Of a DNA stretch of 20,202 bases, positions 1 through 7,559 are shown one piece after another. This DNA is from CAYUPI01 sp964446585. GTDB taxonomy: Bacteria; Verrucomicrobiota; Verrucomicrobiia; Limisphaerales; UBA8199. Position numbers and translations under genes: made by a program. The notes under the pieces were generated by a model. It ran no database searches and was not told the origin of the DNA. It saw nothing but the letters and a program-made list of their open reading frames with translations. Each line of letters opens with the position of its first letter. The first letter of the stretch is position 1. Where the stretch lies: assembly GCA_964446585.1 (NCBI GenBank), contig CAYUPI010000083.1:1-20202 (forward strand). The letters run 5' to 3'.

Positions 1-2443
1 CATGCGGCAAACGCTGAGCGGCGTAGCACTTGAACTCGACGCCTTTCTTGAAATCGACCAGGTAAAACTCGACCTGTTCGGGGCTGCACCACAAAGCGAG
101 GTTGGTTATGATCACATGAAACAAGGTGGATTTGCCGGAACCAGTCTTGCCCGCCAGCAAACCGTGTTGCCGCGTCCCTTTGCCCAGCGCCAGGTATTGC
201 AGTTTGGTGGCGCCGGTCCGTCCGATGGGCACCCGCAGTTCGGCCGTCGTTTCTTCGGTCCAAAGTTCCTCCGGCGCCGGGGCCACCTGCGTAAAAGGCA
301 CTTCTACGCGGCTCGAATCCCGGCTGTGCCGGCCCACGTTCTGTATAAATTGGACGGCCTGCTCGGGTGGCGGCGGAGCCTCCAGCGTCACCTCCGCTCC
401 CGGCTCCAGTTTCCCCCCAAGCAAGGTTTCCGTGCCTTTCCAACTGACTCGCACTGCGCTTTTGCGCAACTCTTCCGGAACAAATTCCTGCGGCAACGGC
501 TGGCGCTGGTCCCAATGCAGCAGCAAATAAACGCCGCAGCGCGCGCCGCTCGTGGCGATGCTCAGCAAACGCCGCGCAGCAAGGTCGCTGAAGTTCGCCG
601 GGAAATCTGCCACGACCAGGAATTGGTACTTTTCGGCTATAACTCCCGCCTGCTCGTTGTACTCGGCGATGGTCGCGTATTCGTTGCGGAGGTACATCTG
701 GATGACCTTCTCCATATGCTCGTTGAGATCGGCGAGGCGTTGCTCGATCTGCGAGCTTTGCGTCCAAATCCTGCTGTGAATGAGTTGCTCCTCGAAGTCG
801 GCCAGATGCATCACCCCGGCGAAGTTTTGGCCCAAACCAACTGGATCAATAATTGTAAAGTTCAGCTTTCCTGGCGGGGCTATCGACAACAATCGAAAGA
901 TGATGTTGTTCAAGGAGCCGAGGGCCTGCTCTCGTCCGGTGTTTCCCGTCTCAAACAGGATGGAACCTTGTCCCGGATAAGTAAGACAAAGAGGTGTGGC
1001 AAATCGCGATTGGCCTGTCATGGGTGGTATCCGCACGCCTGGAGCTGTCTCAAAGACCTTTCCCAGGTCAATTGTCAATTTTCCGAATTTTGCGGCCTGC
1101 GCAAAAGTCAGCGGCGGGGCCCATTTCTCCGGTGGGATCGCATCCCAGGATGGGAAAGTCTGCTGGCATACCGCTGCGGCCGAACTGAGTGAATGCAACA
1201 GCGGCTGCGCTCGGCTGTTCCACTCCGTCTCCAGCAACTGGCGCTGCACCTGGTACTCGGTTTCGATTTTTTTTTCATTCGTTTCTGCCGACTCGGTCAG
1301 GGCCTGGCGGGCTGCTTGAGCTTCCGCGTTGAGTCGTTCGAGCGTCAGAGCATGTTGCTGCTGCAGCCGCTCCAGCCGTTGCCGATAAAGCTGCTCGTGT
1401 CGAGCGGTGACACGGAATGACTTTTCGTCAGTCTCCGTCCGGCTGCGGGCTCGCAAGTCGGTGGCGCCGGACAGCGCCTGCTTCAACTCCTGATCGACCC
1501 GCTGAGTTGTGCCCCGAAATTCGTCTTGAATGCGGCTGATTTCCCGCTGGTATTGGGCTTCGGATTTCTCCGTGCAGAGCGCGTGCAGAGCCCGTCCATG
1601 AACCACAGCGCCGGCAATGGCCTCCGCCTCTGCCGCGGCTTTGCGCGTGCTGAGGTAGCGCCCCAACAGAAGACCAACAAAGCCCGCTCCGGCACATAAC
1701 CCGGCCGCCGGAAAATCGAACGATTGAATCCCGTAAGATCTCAACACTGGAACCAGCGGCACCAGGCAAAGCAAAAGCACGGACCAGAGGGCGAGCTGGC
1801 GGAACAATCGCACGGTAAGAAACTTCCGGAACTCGTCCAGGCCGGCACGCGTCTTCGCGAGCTCCTGCTGCAGGACCGCGAGCAAATGGGCCTCATCAGT
1901 CTCATGTTCCGGCGGCCGAGAGCCATGTCTCGGCGAAAGCAGCCGGAGAAACTTCCGATAACCCTTGAACGAATTCTCCGCGGCCTGCTCCAGCTCGGTC
2001 AGGGCCTGGTGTGCCGCGACTAGGCTCGACCTGAATTCTTCAAGAGTGGCCGCCGCCTTCGCCAGGTCAGCGTCCCGGTCGCGTTCGGCCTGGAGCACCT
2101 GTCTTTGGAGAGCGTATTTCCTCTGGCCGGTTTTGTCTTCCACCCTGGCCAGGCCCTGCTCCTTGCTGTTGCGGTAGGCTTTGCCGAGTCTGATCTTTCG
2201 CCGTTCGTAATTCGATTTCGCCTGCTCCGTTGCCGTCGCAAACGCCGCTTCCTCCTGGCGCAAGGCAGCTTCGAGATTCTGCGTCAGTTCCTCCAGCCCG
2301 GTTTCGCGTCGCTGCTTCGCCCGGTGCCTTCGAACGCGGAAATCCTCATCGAGCTTCGCGGCGCGGTCGGTGAAATCACGCGCGGCGCTTCGCAAGCGCT
2401 CGAGCATCCCCAGCGTCTGGTTAACTCCGAGGTGGCTACTCAC
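1..2443 (-). CDS. FtsK/SpoIIIE-family ATPase of a T7SS/ESX-like system, coiled-coil and membrane-anchored (3' end cut by window)
   Basis: About 814 codons are visible before the gene leaves the window. It reads minus from GTG 2443, with Shine-Dalgarno AGGAG at 2449-2453, and overlaps the 68-aa gene by 8 bp. Order seen: a long charged coiled coil (about 1-200), two hydrophobic membrane segments (about 217-237 and 245-262, the first containing LWSVLLLCLVPLVPVL), a second coiled coil (about 270-390), a first RecA-like domain (about 460-660), then a second domain with an intact Walker A, GKTGSGKST, at 765-773 followed by VEFYLVDFKKGVEFK. In the first domain the P-loop position reads GNTGREQA (500-507), lacking the Lys and Ser/Thr, although a Walker-B-like FLVVADF (about 608-614) remains. 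EccC/EssC ATPases energise export of WXG100 proteins in type VII secretion; neighbouring WXG100 genes support that role. The large N-terminal coiled coil differs from the classical EccC layout. A DNA-translocase role is less likely but not excluded. Confidence 0.9.
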   Translation of the reverse strand, partial: MSSHLGVNQTLGMLERLRSAARDFTDRAAKLDEDFRVRRHRAKQRRETGLEELTQNLEAALRQEEAAFATATEQAKSNYERRKIRLGKAYRNSKEQGLARVEDKTGQRKYALQRQVLQAERDRDADLAKAAATLEEFRSSLVAAHQALTELEQAAENSFKGYRKFLRLLSPRHGSRPPEHETDEAHLLAVLQQELAKTRAGLDEFRKFLTVRLFRQLALWSVLLLCLVPLVPVLRSYGIQSFDFPAAGLCAGAGFVGLLLGRYLSTRKAAAEAEAIAGAVVHGRALHALCTEKSEAQYQREISRIQDEFRGTTQRVDQELKQALSGATDLRARSRTETDEKSFRVTARHEQLYRQRLERLQQQHALTLERLNAEAQAARQALTESAETNEKKIETEYQVQRQLLETEWNSRAQPLLHSLSSAAAVCQQTFPSWDAIPPEKWAPPLTFAQAAKFGKLTIDLGKVFETAPGVRIPPMTGQSRFATPLCLTYPGQGSILFETGNTGREQALGSLNNIIFRLLSIAPPGKLNFTIIDPVGLGQNFAGVMHLADFEEQLIHSRIWTQSSQIEQRLADLNEHMEKVIQMYLRNEYATIAEYNEQAGVIAEKYQFLVVADFPANFSDLAARRLLSIATSGARCGVYLLLHWDQRQPLPQEFVPEELRKSAVRVSWKGTETLLGGKLEPGAEVTLEAPPPPEQAVQFIQNVGRHSRDSSRVEVPFTQVAPAPEELWTEETTAELRVPIGRTGATKLQYLALGKGTRQHGLLAGKTGSGKSTLFHVIITNLALWCSPEQVEFYLVDFKKGVEFKCYAAQRLPH

Positions 2444-2642
2444 AATCTCTCCTGACCCTGGCGAGCAGCTTGTCGAGCTGCTCGATTACAGTAACGGTCT
2501 TGTCCACGCTGGCCACAAGCTCCTCCAGGTATTTGTGCTCAAACTCCACGCTCCGCGAATCCTTCCAATAATGCTTTGTCTGCTGCCACTGACTCCATAG
2601 CTCCTTGGTGATTGCTCCCAACCTGGCTGCGTTTGCGTTCAT
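2436..2642 (-). CDS. 68-aa helical protein, probable short WXG100-like partner
   Basis: Start ATG 2642 overlaps the stop of the upstream 186-aa gene as ATGA, and its own end overlaps the ATPase start by 8 bp, so it is translationally coupled on both sides. The protein is all-helix by appearance, without signal peptide or membrane segment. It carries W26, D28, F34 and Y38, exactly the spacing of W43, D45, F51 and F55 in the WXG100 protein of the same operon (W, +2 D, +8 F, +12 aromatic). This suggests a shortened WXG100-like helical hairpin that could pair with the 90-aa protein or act as an adaptor for the ATPase. That relation is my inference from spacing; overall identity is low and there is no W-x-G motif. 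No YxxxD/E-type export tail is seen at its end. Confidence 0.75.
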   Translation of the reverse strand: MNANAARLGAITKELWSQWQQTKHYWKDSRSVEFEHKYLEELVASVDKTVTVIEQLDKLLARVRRDCE

Positions 2643-3199
2643 GCAGCAAGGTCCTTCGCCCCGTCACCAGGTCCAGCGGTCGCCGCCGGGGCCGCGGTTG
2701 GGCCCGGGCTGCCCGAATCCGAGGGCGGAGCGATCTCCGCGTAAGCGCCAAGCGTTTTGATTGCTTCCGTCAGATAGGCTATCGCCTTGCTCATGTCATT
2801 GGCCAGCACCGTATGTAGTTTCTCGGTCTGCTTGGAGAGCGGATCGACGTGATTGTCGAACTCCCGGTTCCATTGTTTGAGGGTCCTCAACTTGGTCTCG
2901 GCTGCTTCGAGCGAACGTTTGGCGCGATGAAATGCCATCTGTTCGGCGGCGCTTTCCTCACGCAAGTTCGACAGTCGCGCGCTGAAGAGGGCGGCCTGGG
3001 CCTGCTCCAGCTCTTTGGACCGGCGCCGCGCCTGTGCTTCCCAATGCGTCCGCTGCTCATTTTGCAGCCAGAGCCGCGTCCGGAGAACGTCGGCGCTGAC
3101 CTCCTCCAAAGTTGGCCGCGCCTTGCTGACGTACACAATCAGGTTGGAGCGGAAGGCTTCCAGGGCCTCGACCGACGTGACATGGGCTTTTTGCGGCAT
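2639..3199 (-). CDS. 186-aa coiled-coil protein of the T7SS-like cluster
   Basis: Lies 18 bp after the WXG100 gene and overlaps the next gene by ATGA. The protein begins MPQKAHVTS and is highly helical and charged. Residues about 45-110 form a long Glu/Gln/Ala/Arg-rich coiled coil, a W-x-R-E-F-D segment follows near 115-122, a second helical stretch ends around 155, and the last 28 residues are a Pro/Ala/Gly/Ser-rich flexible tail. There is no signal peptide, membrane segment or catalytic motif. From memory similar proteins accompany WXG100 and FtsK-like genes in other bacteria, but I know no family name. A chaperone, scaffold or secreted partner in the export machine is plausible from position only. 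No strong Shine-Dalgarno precedes ATG 3199, so it may depend on translation of the WXG100 gene. Confidence 0.85.
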   Translation of the reverse strand: MPQKAHVTSVEALEAFRSNLIVYVSKARPTLEEVSADVLRTRLWLQNEQRTHWEAQARRRSKELEQAQAALFSARLSNLREESAAEQMAFHRAKRSLEAAETKLRTLKQWNREFDNHVDPLSKQTEKLHTVLANDMSKAIAYLTEAIKTLGAYAEIAPPSDSGSPGPTAAPAATAGPGDGAKDLAA

Positions 3200-3217
3200 G
3201 GGTACCGGAATGTGACC

Positions 3218-3490
3218 CTAGCGCTGATTGAGATATTCTTCGATGCGCTGCGCTTTCTTTAACAGGAACGGCGTATGCTGGTTTGACACTTCGATGAACT
3301 TCTTCAGCGCCTTCATCGTTTGCTTGAATTCCTCGGTGAATTTGCCGTGTTCCTGGTCCTGCCAGGTGTCGCCCAGCGCGGCGAATCGCGCCTGCAACGA
3401 AACCACTCGATCCTGAAGATCGGAATTGAATCGCTTGAGTTCCTCGGCGAATCGCCGCACTTCCTCGGGGTCCATTATGGCCTGTGGCAT
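3218..3490 (-). CDS. WXG100 family protein (ESAT-6-like T7SS substrate)
   Basis: A 90-aa all-helical protein of the usual length for the family. The first helix is about residues 8-38, the turn has LGDTWQDQEH with W43, and the second helix runs to residue 90 (ending RIEEYLNQR). The classic W-x-G is W-Q-D here, a known variant of the ESAT-6/WXG100 hairpin. WXG100 proteins are small dimeric substrates or co-factors of type VII (ESX/Yuk) secretion, recognised by the FtsK-like ATPase, which is encoded three genes downstream. A canonical C-terminal YxxxD/E signal is absent: Y86 is followed at +4 by Arg. I chose ATG 3490; an internal ATG (M6) with CAGG upstream is a possible alternative. It is the first gene of the secretion cluster, 16 bp after the toxin gene on the same strand, so read-through from the toxin-antitoxin promoter is likely. 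Confidence 0.9.
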   Translation of the reverse strand: MPQAIMDPEEVRRFAEELKRFNSDLQDRVVSLQARFAALGDTWQDQEHGKFTEEFKQTMKALKKFIEVSNQHTPFLLKKAQRIEEYLNQR

Positions 3491-3506
3491 AATTTATGTA
3501 CCTAAG

Positions 3507-3800
3507 TTAATGAATCTCATCCAACACCATTTTCCGAAAGATCTCATAAACCATGTCACGGCGCTCGGCGAACAAACACTTTCGCACGGCGACACCTTTT
3601 TCGAAGGCTTCTCTGTAAATCACCCTGAATTGGCCCACCCTCAGCCGGTTATACCCGAGCAACTCGTCCACTAGCGGCTTAATGTCGCCTCGGTCATCGC
3701 CGAGTCCGCGGATTCCGGCGCGCAGTTTCCTTTTGGAATCTGGCGCGAGCGAACTTAGGAAGTTCCGGACCTGGTTGGACCACTGAACCTCAGCCTTCAT
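3507..3800 (-). CDS. RelE/ParE-family toxin of a type II toxin-antitoxin module
   Basis: 97 aa from ATG 3800, whose first 11 bp overlap the end of the antitoxin gene, the usual arrangement for such pairs. A longer frame to 3941 runs inside the antitoxin gene and is rejected. The C-terminal half carries the ParE/RelE core, LRVGQFRVIYRE near residues 54-65, followed by a beta strand and the end FAERRDMVYEIFRKM. RelE-type members cut mRNA in the ribosome and ParE-type members poison gyrase; the sequence does not tell which. Arg and Lys residues of the core are kept, so it looks intact. The 16 bp between its TAA and the WXG100 ATG contain no terminator. Confidence 0.9.
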   Translation of the reverse strand: MKAEVQWSNQVRNFLSSLAPDSKRKLRAGIRGLGDDRGDIKPLVDELLGYNRLRVGQFRVIYREAFEKGVAVRKCLFAERRDMVYEIFRKMVLDEIH

Positions 3801-4038
3801 CCGGAACTTTTGAGAAGGCGACTTTCCCTGCTCGATCCGCCTTAACCAGCCGCATGAGTTCGCTGTTCTTCTGCAGCTCCATTGTTTCCAGGATGCTTTC
3901 CATGACTGTCCGCGACACCAGAAAGGCAACCGTTTTGCCATTCCTCGTGATGCCGCGTACTCCGAATTCCTCGGTCTCGCGCACCGATTTGGGCACCGAG
4001 CCCGCCAATTCGGTAATGGTTAAATCAGCAGTTTTCAT
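3790..4038 (-). CDS. Phd/YefM-type antitoxin
   Basis: 82 aa, first gene of the pair. The N-terminal part (MKTADLTITELAGSVPKSV, then GVRGITRNGKTVAFLVSR) has the Phd/YefM beta-alpha-beta DNA-binding shape, in which 'I-T-R-N-G-K-x-V-A-x-L-V' is a hallmark stretch. The C-terminal 35 residues are a charged helix that would wrap the toxin. Such antitoxins neutralise the RelE/ParE partner and repress their own promoter, here expected in the 165-bp gap to the divergent regulator gene. Order antitoxin then toxin with 11-bp overlap is typical. No clear Shine-Dalgarno is visible before ATG 4038. Confidence 0.9.
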   Translation of the reverse strand: MKTADLTITELAGSVPKSVRETEEFGVRGITRNGKTVAFLVSRTVMESILETMELQKNSELMRLVKADRAGKVAFSKVPDEG

Positions 4039-4203
4039 CTAAAAAATGCTAAGCCCGGCCGAATGGCCTGTCAAGCGGTCATGGCCTGATGCCGTACCGA
4101 GCCCCGGTGATTTGCGCTTTCTCGATTTCCTAATGCCGACTACCTTTCTCCAGCCGGCCGAGCATGCTCGTATTCGCCTGGGCCGAAGTTCAATCCTGAG
4201 CCG
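4039..4203. promoter_or_regulatory. Divergent promoter region with a direct repeat
   Basis: This gap separates the antitoxin (minus) from the sigma-54 regulator (plus), so it must hold both promoters. The octamer ATGGCCTG occurs twice, at 4063-4070 and 4081-4088, 18 bp apart in the same orientation. That spacing is compatible with two binding sites on the same side of the helix for an antitoxin dimer, which is inference. I found no convincing -10/-35 or -24/-12 element. Confidence 0.3.
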
Positions 4204-5583
<1,380 letters not shown>

Positions 5584-5588
5584 ACACA

Positions 5589-5743
5589 CAAACACCAAGC
5601 TCCAAGCTCCAGGGAAGCACCAAATTTTAAATTCCAACCCCCAAACAAGCACCAAATCCCGAATACCAACCCAGAAAGTTAGGCGAACACGGTTTTGGGG
5701 TTTGAAGTTTGGAGATTGGTTGGGATTTGGAGCTTGGTGTTTG
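5589..5743. repeat. Long AC/GT-rich intergenic inverted repeat
   Basis: A perfect 17-bp inverted pair, CAAACACCAAGCTCCAA at 5589-5605 and its reverse complement at 5727-5743, encloses 121 bp. The left half is strongly C/A-rich and contains variants of one unit (CACCAAGCTCC, GCACCAAATTTT, GCACCAAATCCC). The right half is G/T-rich, and TTGGGATTTGG pairs imperfectly with the third variant at 5650-5660, so several alternative hairpins are possible. It begins just after the stop of the sigma-54 regulator and could act as its transcript end. I recall similar AC/GT-rich elements between genes of Verrucomicrobiota and related genomes, but cannot confirm a family here. Confidence 0.75.
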
Positions 5744-5844
5744 GAATTTTCCCTCAAATTCGGCATTGGGACTTTCCCCGATCCTTTCTTCAGAGTTAGT
5801 ACTAATTGAATCGCGCTCCCGTGCTGTGCTAGGCTCGCTGCGAT

Positions 5845-6969
5845 ATGAAGTCATTAAATCGGTTTCTACGTCCCCTTCTCCGTGCTGCCACCGTCCTGCT
5901 AACCCTCGCGCTTGCCAGCGTTGCCTGGGCCGCCGCAGCGGGCGAAATCTTCACTGAAAGTCATGCGAAGATTCGCGATGTGATCGCGCTCCAGGAGGAA
6001 GTTACCGGCCAGCTTTTGAAATGGCCTGACGTGTTGGGAACCGCCGTCGGATTGAGTCAGGCGGGCCAGCCGGATTTAGTCGTTTATGTGGACAGCGAAG
6101 GTCTCTCAAAAGCCGACGTTGTCCGGGCCCTGCCGCCCCAGCTTCGAGGCATCGCAATGCGTGCCGAATTCACGGAGAAATTCGTTTCTTACAAGGGCCG
6201 CCCGGGTGGCGGAGGGGGTACGAGCCACACCGCTTTGCAAAATCCACCAGTCCAGCTCGGCACCTCCGGCGGCTGGCGCAACGACCTGGCCAACGGTTAC
6301 TGCTGCGGTGGCACGCTCGGTTCACTCATCCAGGTGAACAACGCCCAATTTATTATGAGCAATTACCACGTCTTCGAGTCCGATATCGTGCCCGGAGGCA
6401 ATAACGTGGTAGCCACGACCGGCAGCTATGTCATCCAGCCCGGCCTCATCGACGTTCGCTGCAGCGCCAGCAGCGCCCAAAACGTCGCCACTTTGCTCAA
6501 GCTTAGTTCATTGCCCGACTCCAACGTGGATGTTTCCATTGCCCAGGTCGTCCCCGGTATGGTTCGTGGTGATGGCGCAATCCTGGAGATCGGCACGCTC
6601 TCCTCTCAGACCGTGGCGGCCTTCCTCAACCAGGCCGTCAAAAAGAGCGGCCGCACAACCGGCCTGAGCCGAAGCTATATCAACGGGCTCAACGCCACCG
6701 TCAGCGTTCAGTACGAAAACGAGTGCGCCGGCGGCGTTGCTTTCACCAAGACATTTACGAACCAGGTCCTCGTCGCCAACGGCGGCAGCGGCTTTTTGAA
6801 CAGCGGCGATTCTGGTTCTCTCATGGTCGAGGACGTCACCACCAGTCCGCACGCGGTGGGCCTGTTGTTTGCCGGAAGCAGCACGATTGCCGTCGCCAAT
6901 CCGATCAGTCCGGTTCTTCAGTTCATCGGTAGCAAGATGGGCGGCACCGCGACGATGGTCGGTAATTAA
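5845..6969 (+). CDS. Exported trypsin-like serine protease
   Basis: 374 aa. The Sec signal peptide has basic n-region MKSLNRFLRPLLR, a hydrophobic core and a likely cut after AWA near residue 29. Residues about 60-115 form a small domain (PDVLGTAVGL, DLVVYVDSE, LPPQLRGIAMR) that precedes the protease in related bacterial proteins. The chymotrypsin-fold domain shows the full triad: H175 in MSNYHVF, D229 in NVDVSIA, and S323 in SGDSGSL. KKSGRTTGLS (266-275) matches the strand before the catalytic Ser in this subgroup. Cys153/Cys154 are adjacent; Cys206 and Cys294 could form a disulfide. It would act in the periplasm or outside the cell; the substrate is unknown. It is monocistronic, flanked by the inverted repeat upstream and a palindrome downstream. 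Confidence 0.93.
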   Translation: MKSLNRFLRPLLRAATVLLTLALASVAWAAAAGEIFTESHAKIRDVIALQEEVTGQLLKWPDVLGTAVGLSQAGQPDLVVYVDSEGLSKADVVRALPPQLRGIAMRAEFTEKFVSYKGRPGGGGGTSHTALQNPPVQLGTSGGWRNDLANGYCCGGTLGSLIQVNNAQFIMSNYHVFESDIVPGGNNVVATTGSYVIQPGLIDVRCSASSAQNVATLLKLSSLPDSNVDVSIAQVVPGMVRGDGAILEIGTLSSQTVAAFLNQAVKKSGRTTGLSRSYINGLNATVSVQYENECAGGVAFTKTFTNQVLVANGGSGFLNSGDSGSLMVEDVTTSPHAVGLLFAGSSTIAVANPISPVLQFIGSKMGGTATMVGN

Positions 6970-7004
6970 TTCCCTGTTCAATAAGAGCCTGTCTCACAAT
7001 TGTA

Positions 7005-7072
7005 GGAGCCGACGTCGGGAGGCTCTAATCAATTCCGGAATCCTCTGAGGTTTAATCACTGACGTCGGCTCC
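7005..7072. repeat. Palindromic element, possible bidirectional terminator
   Basis: Perfect 12-bp arms GGAGCCGACGTC (7005-7016) and GACGTCGGCTCC (7061-7072) around 44 bp, between the convergent protease and DUF5519 genes. The left flank from 7003 shares GTAG, GCCGACGT and GGAGGC, in register, with the left arm of the palindrome at 8977-9056, so both probably belong to one dispersed family. There is no strong T-run after either arm, so a terminator role is only possible. Confidence 0.65.
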
Positions 7073-7114
7073 CATTTTCACTTTGCTCATGATGTTGCTC
7101 TTGGCGGTCTAAGC

Positions 7115-7486
7115 TCAGCATTCCTTAGTATCGGCGAAATGGTCATAAGACATCCGAATCAGTTCCATCGCCGGTTCCAAATCTTGTTCATCAGTCACGA
7201 TGAAAGTCACGTATCCTGCTTCCGGCGCCCAACGGTGTGGGCGCGCTTTGCCTTCGGCGAGGACTTGCTCCTGATCTGGCCTCGACAATCGAATGTCGCA
7301 ATGGCCGCGCCCGTGGATATGCATGAACATGGTCCGCCCGATGAAAAACGCGTCTTCGTGGATACCCGCATTCGCTCGCTCCGTGACGCCGGGCAAGCCG
7401 AGAATTCTTTGGCGTAATTCAGCGTTGAGCTCGGCGGGAGATTTCTTAACGTTTAATACACTGGTTTCAATTGGTGCTATTTTCAT
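7115..7486 (-). CDS. DUF5519 (luciferase-like) domain protein
   Basis: 123 aa, soluble, no signal peptide. The core LPGVTERANAGIHEDAFF, then FMHIHGRGHCDIRLSRP and LAEGKARPHRWAPEAGYVTF follows the pattern of the DUF5519/luciferase-like family (GVTERP...FF.....FAH.H....DIRL....L..G.A..H.W.P..G.VTF). The His-rich HIHGRGHCD stretch might bind a ligand or metal. The biochemical role of this family is not established and the 'luciferase' label does not imply light emission. It lies 73 bp after the outer-membrane factor on the same strand and may be the last gene of the efflux operon. Confidence 0.85.
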   Translation of the reverse strand: MKIAPIETSVLNVKKSPAELNAELRQRILGLPGVTERANAGIHEDAFFIGRTMFMHIHGRGHCDIRLSRPDQEQVLAEGKARPHRWAPEAGYVTFIVTDEQDLEPAMELIRMSYDHFADTKEC

Positions 7487-7559
7487 AATGTGTCGGTTTC
7501 GTTGGAGCTAAACATTCTGGGAAACTTTGTCCGGGTCACTTCTTCGGCCCACTTGTTGC

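Noticed and set aside
2..1192. Long plus-strand open frame (396 aa)
   Set aside because: It is antisense to the FtsK/SpoIIIE gene, whose frame shows Walker A, membrane helices and coiled coils; the plus-strand product is Arg-rich with no domain.
3801..3941. N-terminal extension of the toxin frame
   Set aside because: It lies within the antitoxin gene and codes for Trp/Cys-rich sequence unlike the RelE family; ATG 3800 with an 11-bp overlap is the normal TA layout.
6981..7000. Possible insertion-sequence end (GAGCCTGTCTCA)
   Set aside because: Similar wording to some IS termini but no matching inverted end, target duplication or transposase in the window.
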